A stretch of 64,000 nucleotides of DNA from Sacculina carcini (lineage: Eukaryota; Arthropoda; Thecostraca; Sacculinidae). Made by a program: the position numbers and the translations under genes. Under the pieces are notes generated by a model. The model saw only the letters and a program-made list of their open reading frames with translations. It was not told the origin of the DNA and did no database searches. The stretch's first letter is position 1. Each line of letters starts with the position of its first letter. Of this stretch, positions 33,514 to 45,560 are shown in pieces. Where the stretch lies: NCBI GenBank assembly GCA_916048095.2, contig OU696570.1, positions 5,137,518 through 5,201,517 on the forward strand, in the 5' to 3' direction.

Positions 33514-34310
33514 TTACATACGCGGAGGGAGCACAAGCGCCGATGTACTCTCTCCTCTGGCCTTTCCCGGACAATCACGAGACAGGTGGCCTACCTTGGA
33601 GCATTTGAAGCACGATCTTCTTGGGCATTGTCTGCTGAAATGACCCGCTTCATTGCACGTATAACATCTGTTCCCAGTCCTAGATGTGGTCGACATTCGT
33701 GCAGCAAAACAGCTCTCATCCTTTGACTGATTCATTGCTCCTTCTTTGCGTTGCAGGGCCATCCGCGCTCTAACCACGACGTCGTTTAGAGTGAGCTTAT
33801 CGGCGGCTGCACCCGTTTGATTCATTGTCGCTGTATCGCTCGGTAATCCCGTTACAAAGGCACACTCAAGCAATACATCACTAACCCCGCCAAAAGAGTC
33901 TGCCAACACTTATAAACTGGACAGAAATACATCTACCGATTCACCTGTGTTCAATCGACGATTTCTGAAGCGCTCGAACGCCAAGTATTTATCTATGCCA
34001 AAAGCACCATACAGCGCGGCTCTGTAGTCCGTTCAAACCTTCGCCGATCTTCGGCCGATAAATGCGAGAAACCGTAGAATGCACCCTTAGTCTCTCGTAG
34101 GGGCATCACGCTCATGACTGGTACACACTTCAACTCACACAGCATCACCGCCCGATTCCACCACTCTACGACATCGCCGGTGCCGTCAAACTCTGGCACG
34201 AGCCGGACATCGAAACTGCCTGCTGGCGACACTGCTGTCTGCGCGAAATTGGTCGCAGATACTGCTTCTTGGGGCGAAAACATTCCGGCTATGCGAATGA
34301 CGCGTGGCCG
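33514..34310 (-). CDS. gag: gag of the 27.8-34.6 kb element
   Basis: Minus-strand structural protein region. A capsid-like part (SFDVRLVPEFDGTGDVVEWW, then MPLRETKGAF) aligns with the gag at 24.6 kb. The C-terminal part has two CCHC knuckles (CYTCNEAGHFSRQCPRR and CFKCSKVGHLSRDCPGK) that would bind genomic RNA. It is broken. Confidence 0.75.
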
Positions 34311-34317
34311 ATTAGCT

Positions 34318-34641
34318 TGTATAACGGCGCGAACGCAAATGAACAATGTATTAAATGCAAGACACAAACAAACGCGTAAACACTCGATGGCCCGCAGGGC
34401 TCACGCCCAATACACCTCGTCCGTACACTCAATCACATACACAAAAACACCACTCGACCGCACCTCCCCGTCCGCCTCTCACAACGATACTGGTCACCGC
34501 ACGCTCTGCAACCGACGAGCCAGTCTCCCGCCACGCAATCTCCGCCAATCAGAGCATAGCTCACCTCTTACGTCACTCGCGCGATCGCAGCGATACTCGG
34601 CTGACGCAACAACAGCCAGTCAATGATCATCACAACACACA
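34318..34641 (-). repeat. 5' LTR (LTR3)
   Basis: It is 324 bp with TGT...ACA ends. Directly downstream on the minus strand is the leader AGCTAATCGGCC shared with the 23.3-24.6 kb relative. A CCAAT string (CCGCCAATCAGAGC, plus strand) is present in all three copies. Confidence 0.9.
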
Positions 34642-34646
34642 GGAAA

Positions 34647-34935
34647 CTACAAAAAATGAAAGAATATTTTGAAGAATTCGAATGGAATACAGTGTTAAAA
34701 AACAGGGACATCAACGAACAGTATGGATAATTCTGTAACGTGCTTAGTAGTGCCGTGAGAAGATTTGTTCCACAAAAACAAGAATATATAAGAAAACAAC
34801 ATTGGTTAAACAGAGAATGCGACAAGCTGCGAGAAGAAAAGAGAAAACTATGGAAAAAATATAGGAAAAAAGAGAACGAACATGAGTATGAACAATACAA
34901 ACAGTGCAGAAACAAATACACCAGAATACTTAGGG
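34647..34935 (+). pseudogene. LINE ORF2 pre-RT linker
   Basis: Continues the LINE after the LTR element: MKEYFEEFEWNTVLKNRDIN, a stop near 34728, then VLSSAVRRFVPQKQEYIRKQ, HWLNRECDKLREEKRKLWKK and a coiled Lys/Glu-rich stretch. This W-N-C...R-LW-KY type linker lies between EN and RT in CR1/L2 ORF2. The RT core that should follow is absent. Confidence 0.75.
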
Positions 34936-35448
34936 TGTGGCGGTTGGCTGGCCACGGAGCTACACAAACACACAACACGAGTGTTCTGGACCGACTGTTT
35001 ATTGCGACACATTACACATATGCACATGGCTACAACGCACATGCAGATGTATAGAATTGTCATATGATGCCGCACACAAAACGCTGCAAGGGTAGACAAC
35101 TGGATTGTGTCAAACCTACTTGGCCTCGTGCTGCGGTGCAGTACAGCGCGCCGGTTTTTACACCGGTGTATTCGCCGACTAATCGTCAACACCGCTCCGC
35201 TTCTGGTGGGGGAGCTATGTGGTCGCCACGTGCAACAGCGTCACGCACCACTTCGAGGAATCTGCCAGAAGCACACGCGCAGTGTCCTCTGCCCTTGCAG
35301 CGTTTTGTGTGCGGCATCATATGACAATTCTATACATCTGCATTTGCGTTGTAGCCTTATGCATATGTGCCATGTGTCGCAATAAACAGTCGGTCCAGAA
35401 CACTCTTCTTGTGTGCTTGTGTAGTTCCGTGGCGAGCCAACCGCCACA
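34936..35448. mobile_element. Fold-back DNA element, about 157-bp terminal inverted repeats
   Basis: The left arm 34936-35092 (TGTGGCGGTTGGCTGGCCAC...) and the right arm 35291-35448 are inverted copies with several differences. About 200 bp of unique sequence lies between. No transposase frame is present, so it is non-autonomous. Flanks show no clear target duplication (CTTAGGG left, GACTAAA right). Confidence 0.85.
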
Positions 35449-36170
35449 GACTAAAAAATGGCAAATGAATTTCAATAGAGAGAAATGTTACATCATCAGG
35501 CTTGGCAGAGGAATGAGAAGGCCATTTTGGCGATACCGAATAAAAAAATCAGTTCTGAAGGAGGCAGATGTTGTGAAAGATTTGGGAATCAAAATAAATT
35601 CGGATCTGACACCAGAAAAACACATAAGCGATTTAGTCAGAAAAGCAAACTACAAAGTAGCAAATATGAAAATGGCGTTTACATACATGGATTCTGCCAT
35701 GATCACAAAATTGATGACTACATTGATAAGACCAATCCTAGAATATGCAGTATGTGTGTGGAGCCCACACCTGAAAAAACATATTGAAAAACTAGAAAAG
35801 GTGCAAAGATCAATGACGAAATGGACGCCAGAATTAAAAAAGCATGGGTATGAGGAGAGATTGGAGAGAGTGAACTTGCCTACACTCAAAGAAAGATGAG
35901 AGAGAGGAGACATGATAATGATCTAAAAGTGTCTTACACGCAAAGAAGACATCCACGTTGACAAATTATTTGAAATATCAACATCTAAGCGAGGACAAGA
36001 TAAAAAGCTTCTACAAAAGAGGATTCGCAGGGACGTGGAGAAATACAGTTTTCCAAACCGTTGCATCAATCAGTGGAATAATATACCGGCAATTATAACA
36101 GACCAAAGGACAATACAACAATTCAAAGAAGGTTATGATAACTGGAAGGCGGGACCCACGAGTCTCTGAC
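35449..36170 (+). pseudogene. LINE ORF2 C-terminal part
   Basis: Reads WQMNFNREKCYIIRLGR (the block after the YADD box), DVVKDLGIKINSDLTPEKHI, MITKLMTTLIRPILEYAVCVW and HIEKLEKVQRSMTKW, then frameshifted near 35900 into the TSKRGQDKK...FPNRCINQWNNIPA tail. This is the thumb and C-terminal domain of a CR1/L2-type RT. The end near 36165 (NWKAGP) is the likely ORF2 end, followed by the LINE 3' end. Confidence 0.8.
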
Positions 36171-36574
36171 TCTGTCTCGCGTTGAACAGCTCGGTGAGAA
36201 ACTACTCGGTGAGAAACACACACACATACGAGCACACACACATACGAGCACACACACACAGGCCTCAAGCACCCACAACAACGAATCAGCGGCGAGCCGG
36301 TCACTTGCCTGCCGCCGCGGGGCATACACTTCACAGCGTGACACTCATACACACATACAAACACATACCTATAAACACTGTAAACGACACAAAGCGACAA
36401 CGCGGATCACACGCACGCAACTATGTACACTCCAACGCGTTCACATGCTCTCTCGCACACACTCTCGATCTCTTTCACATCATACAGAATCGCATAACAT
36501 ATACCTTCTTTATTTCCTCGTGTTTTCACAACCTTCTATACTTTCTACACATTGTCTCACTTGGGAAAATGGAC
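36171..36574. other. CA-rich spacer, no gene
   Basis: Contains CTCGGTGAGAAAC twice (about 36190-36215) and ACACACATACGAGC repeats (36217-36262). No supported coding sequence on either strand. Confidence 0.4.
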
Positions 36575-36720
36575 AGATTAACATCTGCAGACGATTCACC
36601 AGAAATATTCTTCAAAATTCAAGATGAAGTTATGCAATATATATATTTTCCTAACTAGTATTTATTCATTATTTTAATTAATATTTCTCATTTAGTCGTT
36701 TTCACGAGATATAGTTTAAC
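36575..36720 (-). repeat. LINE 5' segment, copy B
   Basis: Second copy of the sequence at 25880-26030, sharing CAAGATGAAGTTATGCAATA and the ATATAGTTTAA end. It stands alone, without an endonuclease behind it. Confidence 0.7.
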
Positions 36721-37430
36721 TTATGTGTCGATACCAGCAAACGGCGTAATGCATCTGTAGCGCGGTTTTGCGCGTATTGTGACCGCCTAACCCGGGCGTA
36801 CTCGCTGCAATGGCGCGAGGCAGGGGAGCGCGAAAGGCAGCGCACACCGCGAGTATTCGGGGCGTACGCTGCTGCTGGCCCGGACGCTTCTGCTGGTCCT
36901 GCACGGGGCAGAAGGGGGCGAGCGGGAAGCAGCGAAGCGACGCTCCTGGTTGCACTCCCGAGCAAACGGTTTGCTCAGCTGAGATTCTAAGCTGCCTTTG
37001 GTCCAGAGAGTGAAACTCGAGACTGGAAGCATGGAATAGCGGAAAAGGAGATGAACGTGGGGGCCCCGTGTTGTGCAACACTATTTATGGGTGAAAAACG
37101 GCGTAAAATAGCACCAACCGACGGATAGGTGGATATGTCCAAGCGACCACACACTCAGAATAGCACGACCGCGTATTTGAACGGTGAGACCGTGATCAAG
37201 AGCGGGATCGCTACCGAACACTGCGATAATAAACGATGACATTGATGTTAAGGTAACACTCATTTAAGGTAACCCTGTGCTACACTCATTTAGGCATGAC
37301 ACATTAACATAATATACACTGGATACAAACTCAACAAAAGATGCAACAATGTGCCAGAAAAACATGTTGCACAACATTAAAATATTATGCCCAAATAATT
37401 GCAAGAGTTACACCGGCGCAATAAATGTTA
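36721..37430. other. GC-rich island and flank, no gene assigned
   Basis: 36760-37080 is clearly GC-richer than its surroundings and is open in several frames on both strands, which is a composition effect and not evidence of a gene. 37080-37430 is unassigned, with TTTAAGGTAAC repeated near 37247-37268. Confidence 0.3.
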
Positions 37431-40400
37431 TCTATATCTATATATATAAAAGAGATCCTCTGTGTGTGTGTCTGTGTGTGTGTGTGTCTGTGTGTCTGTT
37501 CGACCCTCCTTGGTCCATTTTCTATCAGCTATTATTTGGCCACCACTTGGCCTACCTGCTAACAATTTATACCATCACGTTGGAAATTTTTTGTCTACAC
37601 CTTAGAGTAAATTTTAAATTTCAAAAACGAAATCAAAAAAAGTTATACCGGTGAAAAGACAAAATGAACCCTGAAAAATGCGAAAATTTTGATTAATTTT
37701 CTGAAGACTACTCCTCCTAAACCAACAATAGTACAACTATAAAAATTATACCACTGTGTAGAAAATTTACTCTTCTACTCAACGAATTATAATTTATACC
37801 CAAAAATTAAATATAAAACATGTAAAATGGAAAACAATCAATCTACATTCAAAATTTTATTTAAACTCCACGCGTCCGATTTTCTATACTTTTTTCTCTA
37901 TTTCTCAAAAACTAATAATCACACATCAAAATAAATAATACCATCATACTGGGAATTTTGTTTGCTACAACACGGTATACGTTTTAACTTTCCAAAGTGT
38001 ATAAAAAAAAGTTACGGCGGTGTGAAGTGTAAATGACAAAAATGCAAAAAGGCAAACTTAGCACAAAAAACGTGAATATTTTGGTCAATATTCCGCTATC
38101 TATTCCTCATAAACCAGCAATGGTACAGCTATAAAAATATACTAGTGTGTATATAATTTTGTGTTCTACAAGAAAAGTCATAATTTATACCCACAAATGA
38201 TACAAAAAACGTGTACAATTGGCAAAATTCTCAAATACATCCAAAATTACACTTGAACACCGGGTGATTAAAATTAATTCATTTTTCTACCCGTTTCTCA
38301 AGAACTATTTGTCACACATTACAATAAATTATACCATCGTGCTAGAAATTTTGTTTTCTACAAAACGGTATAATTTTTAATTTTCCAAAGTGTTTCTGAA
38401 GGAAGTTACGACGGTGTAAAGTCAAAATGGCATGTTGCCAATTTGACAGCTATTATGCGCAGTTGCGATTACACATGAATATACACTGATATAATTTCGC
38501 TGAAGTCCAGTCACAATTTATGCACTTGCGATTACACAGGAATATACTACTGTGTCGAGAATTATGTTTCCTACATGATAAGCTATAATTTATACTCTCA
38601 AATGATACAAAAAACGTGTAAAATTGGCAAAATTCTCAAATACATCCAAAATTACACTTGAACACCGGGCGCCTAAAATTAATTCATTTTCCTACTATTT
38701 CTCAGTAACTATCTGTTACACATAAAAATAAATTATACCATCGTGCTCGAACTTTGTTTTTCTACAAAACGGTATGATTTTTAATTTTTCAAAGTGTATC
38801 TGAAGGACGTTACGGCGGTGTAAAGTCAAAAGGACATATTGCCAATTTGACAGCTATTATGCGCACTTGCGATTACACAGGAATATACACCGATTAAATT
38901 TCACTGAAGCCCAATCACAATTAAGAATGCATCATATTATCTCCAAGCATGGATGGTGTGGTTTTATTGCGTACAGTATAATTAATGCTACACTCTACTG
39001 AATATAAAGGCTTTATTGTCCTCAATAACGTTCCGCACGACGGGCGGGTAAAATGCTATTGGGAACAAAGTAAACTACTGAATTTAACTGAGTAATTTAA
39101 TTGGTTTAATTTCAAGTTGCATAAGCATAAGTTGCATAAGGATATGGGTTGCAATATCATGTAATGCCAACTTATGCTGTTTTAGCGGAAGCATTAACCT
39201 GGAATTATAGAGATGACAGAAGGTTGCATTGTTTTGATAGTGTTGTGGAAAAACATGTTTTCTAAATTGAAACATAAATTTCACATTTAGACTTTTATAT
39301 TAGCTATAACTTTCCTGTGGGTTTGTTTTTCTTTTTAAATTTGCACTAATTTTTTATGAATTGAATATTAATTATATTTTATGAACTGTTCCGCACGACG
39401 GGCGAATTAAATGTATCAATAAAGAGTGGGCTTAAATGATAGCGAGGTATATGATATTTTGCTAGCAGTAAATATTCTAGCGATAAAAGTAGAATAGCTC
39501 TTAAGCAAATGATTTTGGAGAATGATGTGAACCTTTAAATATATTTTGCGATCTGATGATATATGTATTAGGAATAATACGTAGCAGAATATAGATTGCA
39601 TAATATAATATCGGCTGTAATATCAAGGGCTGTATTATCGGTGTAATCCAAAAAATAACAACTGTATGAATATGATGCATTAGTGGAAGCATTAACCGGG
39701 AATTATGAGATAATATGATAATGGAGTATAATTATATCGCATTATGCAACAAATGTGAATTTAGCTACCTTACAGTTTGGTCCCGATACTATATTGGCGG
39801 GTTGAGAGAAAAGTATTGGTGGGCCGCGTGCTTGGGACCCCTGGGGTAGATAATCTCAGTCTTCTGATTACAAATTATGATCGCATCAGTATATTTTGTG
39901 ATCACAAACTAATAAGTTAAATCACCTCAGACTAGGCTGAGAGCGGTCAAGATTGGATGGTTGGGTTGGGTTGGATAGGTTTGACTCAGGTTATATTGGG
40001 TTTTAATGATAGCGGAAAATATATAAATGTTAACAATAAATATTATAGCGGAAAAAGTGAAATAGTACTTAAGCAAATGATATTGGGGAATGATGTTAAG
40101 TAATAAATATAGTTTGAAAACATTCTGATGAAAAGATTTCATCATCTTTCATTGTTTGTTTCGTGTTTGTGTTCTGAATTATACCACACGACGGGCAGAT
40201 TTATATATCAGGCGGGTTGAGGGATAATATTTGTCAAAATAAGAACAAAAATATTCACATTTAGACTTTTCTATTGGTTAAGATATTTATAGGTTACATT
40301 TTTTGGTTTTCAATTTTTATTCATTATATTTTATGGATTTGATATGAATTTTATTGTATGAATTGCTCCGCACAACGGGCGGGTTTTAATGCTATATATA

Positions 40401-42414
40401 CATAAAGAATAAATTATCTGTCTGTCTGTATATGTATGCTTGAATATGAGGTGACATAATTGCGCTGATTCATGGTTCGCTGGTTCAATGATCAGGGGCT
40501 TGAAACGCAAACGAAGCGATGGCTCATTTTTATGAAATAAAAATGTCCCGCGGGCAGCAATAAAACGTTCAATTTCACCGTATAGAATGAATTCATATAC
40601 AAAACTAATGGATTTGACTTCAAGAACCAGAACGGATGGTGTTCGAGTTCTGAATTATTCCTCACGTCGGGCGGGTTTAAATATGAGGCGGGTTGAGTGA
40701 AAATATTTTGTCAAAATAAAATTAAAAATAATGAAATTTAGACTTTTTAATTGATTAAAGTTTTTATGAGTTTGCCTTATTTATTTTCAATTTGCAATAT
40801 TTTTATGAATTGTTCCGCACAACGGGCGGGTTTTAATGCGGTTTTAATGCTATATATATACATAAAGAAGAAATTATCTGTCTGTCTGTGTATGTATGCT
40901 TGAATATGAGGTGACATAATTGCGCTGGTTCATGGTTCGCGGGTTCAATGACCAGGGGCTTCAAACGCAAACGAAGCAATGGCTCATTTTTATGAAATAA
41001 AAATGTCCCGCGGGCATTTAGACTTTTCTATTGGTCAAGATATTTATAGCTTACATTTTTTGCTTTTCAATTTGTATTCATTATATTTTATGGATTTGAT
41101 ATGAATTTTATTGTATGAATTGTTCCGCACGACGGGTGGGTTTAAAAAAAGTGTTTTTAGTTCATTTTTTCAAATGGTTCATGATTTGCATGATTGTATG
41201 AATTGCTCCGCACAACGGGCGGGTATTAATGCCATATATATACATAAAGAAGAAATTATCTGTCTGTCTGTGTGTGTATGCTTGAATATGAGGTGACATA
41301 ATTGCGCGGGTTCAATGGTATAGATCAGGGGCTTAATTGTTCCGCACGACGGGCGGGTAAAATGCTACTGGGAACAAAGTAAACTACTGAATTATTGTAC
41401 CATATAGAACCATTAAATAAAAAACCATTATTATATAATAAAGAACCATTTGAATATTAGTTAGTTAGTTGTCATTAGTTGGTTTATATATAAAGAACCA
41501 TTGGTGTTGGGGCTTAATTGTTCCGCACGACGGGCGGGTTTAAATATGAGGCTGTTCGAGGGAAAATGTTAAATGTTTTGCTTTTTAATTTGTATTCAGT
41601 TTAATTTATGGATTGAATATGCATTTTATTTTATGGATTGAATATGCATTTTATTTTATAAATTGTTCAGCACGACGGGCGCGTTTAAATATGAGACGGG
41701 CTGAAGGAAAATATGTTGTCAAAAAATATAATTGAATTTAGACTTTTCAATTGAGTAAGATTTTAATGAGTATATCTGTTTTCTTTTTTAATTTGCAATA
41801 TGTTTATGAATTAAATATGAATTTCATCTTATGAATTGCTCCGCACAACTGGCGGGTTTCAATGCTAGACGGTGATATTAAGTTATTAAAATATTTTGGA
41901 AACATTATGATGAAAAAGTGTAGTCATTTTTCATTGTTTCGTGTCTGAGTTCTGAATTATTCAGCACGACGGGCATGTATAAATATGAGGCGGTTTAGGC
42001 AAACTATTTTGTGAAAATAAATATGAAAATATAGAAATTTAGACTTTTGTATGGGTTTACTCAACTCTTTTTAATTCATATTCCTTTTCTCTCATGAATT
42101 GAATACAAATTTAATAGTATGAACTGTTTCGCACGACGGGCGGGTTTACATGCTAGGATTTTCATTGTTTGTTACGTGTTTGTGTTCTAAATTATTCCGC
42201 ACAATGGGTTGGTTTATATATGAGGCGGGTTGAGGGAAAATATTATGTCAAAATAAAAATAAAAATATTCACACTTGGACTTTTCTATTGAGTAAGACAC
42301 TGATGAGTTTTCAATTTCTTTTTAAATTTTGAATATTTTTATGAATATGAATTATTATGAATATTAATTCTATTTTATGAATTCCTCCGCACAACGGGCG
42401 GGTTTTGATGCTAG
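37431..42414 (+). mobile_element. Helitron-like unit 1 (non-autonomous)
   Basis: The 5' end TCTATATCTATATATATAAA follows an A, and TGTGTG and TCTGTCTG tracts follow it. The 3' end at 42385-42414 reads CCGCACAACGGGCGGG...ATGCTAG and is followed by T. A 5' TC, a 3' CTAG and A/T flanks are the known signature of Helitrons. Inside, the 3'-end-like motif CCGCACGACGGGCGGG recurs about fifteen times at 80-350 bp spacing (for example 39034, 39388, 40362, 40810, 41123, 41336, 41519, 41670, 42133). No Rep-helicase gene is present. Confidence 0.65.
39894..41150. repeat. Left arm of a large inverted repeat
   Basis: Starts TTGTGATCACAAACTAATAA and is matched in reverse complement by 46863-48412 with high similarity. 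The arm includes GTTGGGTTGGGTTGG, several ACGGGCGGG motifs and the TCTGTCTGTC segment. The right arm has an additional segment of about 300-400 bp. Confidence 0.85.
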
Positions 42415-44600
42415 TATATATATATATATATATAAAAGAGATCCTATGTGTGTGTGTGTGTGTGTCTGTCTGTCTGTCTGTCTGTCCCACCCTCATCGGT
42501 CCATGTTCTACAAGCTGCTACTCGGTAACCACCCAGTGTATCCGCTAACAATTTATATCATTACGTTTAAAATTTTCTTGTTTACACGATAGGTTAAATT
42601 TCAAATTTTAAAAATTGGAATAAAAGAGTTATAGCGGTGAAAAGACAAAATTAACCCTGAAAATGTGAAAATGTTAATCAATATTCTGCAATCTACTCCT
42701 CATAAGCCAGCAATGGTACAACTATACAAATTATCTAACTGTGTAGGAAATTTTCTGTTCTACAAAATAGGTTATAATGTATACTGTAGTGTCTGTCTAT
42801 GATTTTATTAATTAATCTGTTGATCATTTTCATTCCTCATTCAATATTTATAAATATTATAATTTATGTATTTTATTTTGTATTTGCTTGTTTAATTTTC
42901 AGTTAATGACAAATGAATGTCGTTCAAATCAAGACGTATATATTTTTTATTTGTTTCGTCAAGGCATCCACTATTTTCGGTTTATTGCTATTTGTATTAC
43001 ATTTTATGTCATGTTAATTAATTTCATTTTAAACTTACTGATTAATTTGATATATGTGATTTATATTAAATGTTTATATATATTTGCATCAATAGACGCC
43101 ATCGCTGATTGGTACGCCAAAGCAGAAAATATTAGAATGTTCCGAGGCGTCAAGTACGAGTATGTTGTGTGTGGACGAGAATACACTCTCTCTTGTGCGT
43201 CCGAACCTTGTATCATATGTTTCATGTTATGTTGTGTGTGGTAACATTGATTTAATCAGAGTGAACCACCTTTAATACCCAAAAACTGGACATAAAATAT
43301 GTAAAATGGGAAAAAATTCAATCTACATTCATTATATTAAAACTCCACGCGTCAGATTTCTTATACTTTTTTCTCTATTTCTCAAAAATTAATTATCACA
43401 CATCTAAATAAATAATGTCATCATGCTTGGAATTGAGTAACCTACAAAACGTTATACCTTTTAATTTTCCGAAGTGTATAAAAAAGCAAAGGCGGTGTGA
43501 AGTCAAAATGACAAAGTCAAAAAGGCAAAATTAGCACTAAAAACGTGAATATTTTGGTCAATATTCCACTATCTATTCCTCATAAACCAGCAATGGTACA
43601 GCTATAAAATTATACTATTGTGTAAGAATTTTGTGTTCTACAATATAAGTTATAATTTATACCCACAAATGATACAAAAAAACGTGTAAAATTGACAAAA
43701 TTCTCAAATACATCCAAAATTACACTTGAACACCGGGTGACTAAAGTTAATTCGTTTTTCTACTATTTCTCAGTAACTATTTGTCACACATAAAAATAAA
43801 TTATACCATCGTGCTAGAAATTTTGTTATCTACATTGCGCTAGAATTTTGAATTTTCCAAAGTGTGCCTAAAGGAAGTTACGCCGGTGTAAAGTCAAAAC
43901 GACATGTTGCCAATTTGGCAGCTATTATGCGCACTTGCGATTATACAGGAATATACACGGATATAATCACTGAAGTACAATTATAGTTCACTGAAGTACA
44001 TTCACTTTTAAGAATGCATCATATTAGCTGCAATCATGAGTGGTGTGGTTTTATTGCGTACAGTTTAATTAATGCTACACTATACTGAATAGAAAGGCTT
44101 TATTGTCCTCAATATTAACACATGAATTGCTCTGCACGACGGGCGGGTAAATTGATACTGGGAAAAAGTTAACTAATGAATTTAGCCGTTTAATTTAATT
44201 GGTTTAATTTCAAGTTGCATAAGCTTAAGTTGCAGGGATATGGGTTGCAATATCATGTAATGCCAACTATATGCATATGCTGCTTTAGAGGAAGCATTAA
44301 CCGGCAATTATAGAGATGACAGAAGGCTAACAATATATTTAATTGTACGCTTCCGTATTTTTGTACGAAACATTTAATTTTGTAAACATTGTGACGGGCG
44401 GGTTTAAATATGAAGCTGTTCGGCGGAAAATATGTTGCCACATCTAAAATAAACACATTCATATTTAGACATTTCTAATGGTTAATATTTTGATGGGTTT
44501 ACCTTTTTCTTTTTAAATTTTTATTCGTTTTTTTATATGAATTCAATATTTATTTTACTATATTGATTTTTCTGCAAAACGGGATGGTTTCAATGCTAGA
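42415..44600 (+). mobile_element. Helitron-like unit 2
   Basis: Begins at the base after the CTAG of unit 1 with TATATATATATAAAAGAG, a (TG)n tract (42448-42466) and (TCTG)n. It then follows the same body order as unit 1 (AACCAGCAATGGTACAGCTA, TTACGCCGGTGTAAAG, AAGAATGCATCATATTA), ending at a GGTTTCAATGCTAG near 44586-44599. Unit 2 therefore parallels the first 2 kb of unit 1. It is interrupted by an insertion at 42784-43277. Confidence 0.6.
42784..43277. mobile_element. About 490-bp insertion in Helitron unit 2
   Basis: It interrupts the Helitron body between ...ATGTATAC and CCAAAAAC. The repeated ATAC at both sides may be a 4-bp target duplication. A 118-codon plus frame (42888-43244) inside is Ile/Phe-rich in its first half and resembles nothing I know. 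The element type is unknown. Confidence 0.45.
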
Positions 44601-44843
44601 TGATGCTAATTTTAAACATATTCTGTAAACATTATGATAAAAAAGCTCAGTAAATTTTCATTGTTTCGTATCTGAATTTTTAATTATTCCGCACGATAGA
44701 CAGGTTCAAATATGAGGCGGGTTTAGGATAATATTTTGTCAAAATAATATGAAAATATAAAAATTTTGATTTTCTATGGGTTTACTCTTTCCTTTTTTAT
44801 TTCATATTCCTTTTCTCTCATGTATTGAATATATATTTAATAG

Positions 44844-45300
44844 TGTTGACATTTTGGTGTTGGTGGTAGGAAATACAAAATTCAAAATCAAAACTAATCT
44901 ATTCAACAACAAACCACATTTCCTTCAATAACAGCTTCATACTTTTCACACACACACAAACCCATTACGCAACAATGATTTTAACATCAAAGTTGCCACT
45001 GTGATAGTATTTTTCGCTAAATGTTTTCCAGCCAAAACTCCCACTAAAACATGTGCGACAAATAACGCATCAACAATAAACGAACAAAACAAGAGAAATT
45101 CTATCGGACACCCACACAAAGACAAGCAGAAATCATTCAACATTAAGGAGAATACTTGCAAAGTATTCAACACAAAAACGCCGAAAGTACACATTACATC
45201 GAAACATCGAACGCGAACCTCAAAACAATTCATCAAACATTAAGCAATACTGTGAATCATGACTGTGGCAATGAGTGATCACTCAGTATCTGGCTGCACA
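44844..45300 (-). repeat. Copia 3' LTR
   Basis: On the minus strand it starts TGTGCAGCCAGATACTG right after the purine tract TTGAGGGGAA (45301-45310) and ends CAAAATGTCAACA, 457 bp. TG...CA ends and a purine tract fit Ty1/copia. The opposite LTR is not present. It inserted in Helitron-like DNA after TTAATAG. Confidence 0.65.
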
Positions 45301-45560
45301 TTCCCCTCAACTTGGACCTGTGAACACATTTAATGATTACATCGGCCAAGTTATCTGCCGACGGAATATACTTCACATTTACACACCCCCTCTCTATCTC
45401 TGACGTATTAAAATGATACTTGATATCAATATGCTTAGATCGCTGATTCAACACCCGATTGCTTGCTAATGATATAGCTCCTTGATTGTCACAATTTATA
45501 TTGACCTGATTCATATTATCACCGCTCATTATACCGAGCTGCTTTAAGAATTTGGCCTCT
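45301..45560 (-). mobile_element. Ty1/copia RNase H remnant
   Basis: Minus-strand reading: VNINCDNQGAISLASNRVLN, RSKHIDIKYHFN and YIPSADNLADVIIKCV. This is the C-terminal RNase H of copia pol (CDNQSAI, HIDI.YHF, T..NLADI.TK). Only this end and the LTR are present. It is a fossil. Confidence 0.85.

Larger units (their letters stand above)
27840..34641 (-). mobile_element. Ty3/gypsy-like LTR retroelement with internal tandem duplication
   Basis: A complete-length insertion on the minus strand. The 5' LTR is 34318-34641 and the 3' LTR 27840-28163, both 324 bp with TGTGTG...TATACA ends, flanked by the 5-bp duplication GGAAA (27835-27839 and 34642-34646). Gag lies at about 34310-33514, protease at about 33470-33200, RT at about 33100-32380 and RNase H-integrase at 32382-30649. 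A 2,472-bp tandem duplication repeats the RNase H-integrase region, 3' LTR and adjacent LINE. The outer LTRs differ at about 9 of 324 positions by eye, so the insertion is fairly recent. It is broken, with a few breaks in the gag-protease-RT half. Confidence 0.9.
26080..36170 (+). mobile_element. CR1/L2-like LINE split by later insertions
   Basis: Plus-strand LINE whose pieces are at 26080-27839 (5' UTR, ORF1, endonuclease), 34647-34935 (pre-RT linker) and 35449-36170 (post-RT end). The first interruption is the LTR element at 27840-34641, flanked by a GGAAA target duplication. The second is the fold-back element at 34936-35448, where the RT core is also gone. ORF2 ends with FPNRCINQWNNIPAII and FKEGYDNWKAGP at about 36045-36165, typical of CR1/L2-type ORF2 ends. 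Confidence 0.85.

Noticed and set aside
36716-37081. Overlapping 60-121-codon frames in a GC-rich island
   Set aside because: Several frames on both strands are open because of composition; none shows a recognisable motif.
45001-45243. 80-aa plus-strand frame
   Set aside because: It lies within the copia LTR on the opposite strand to the element.
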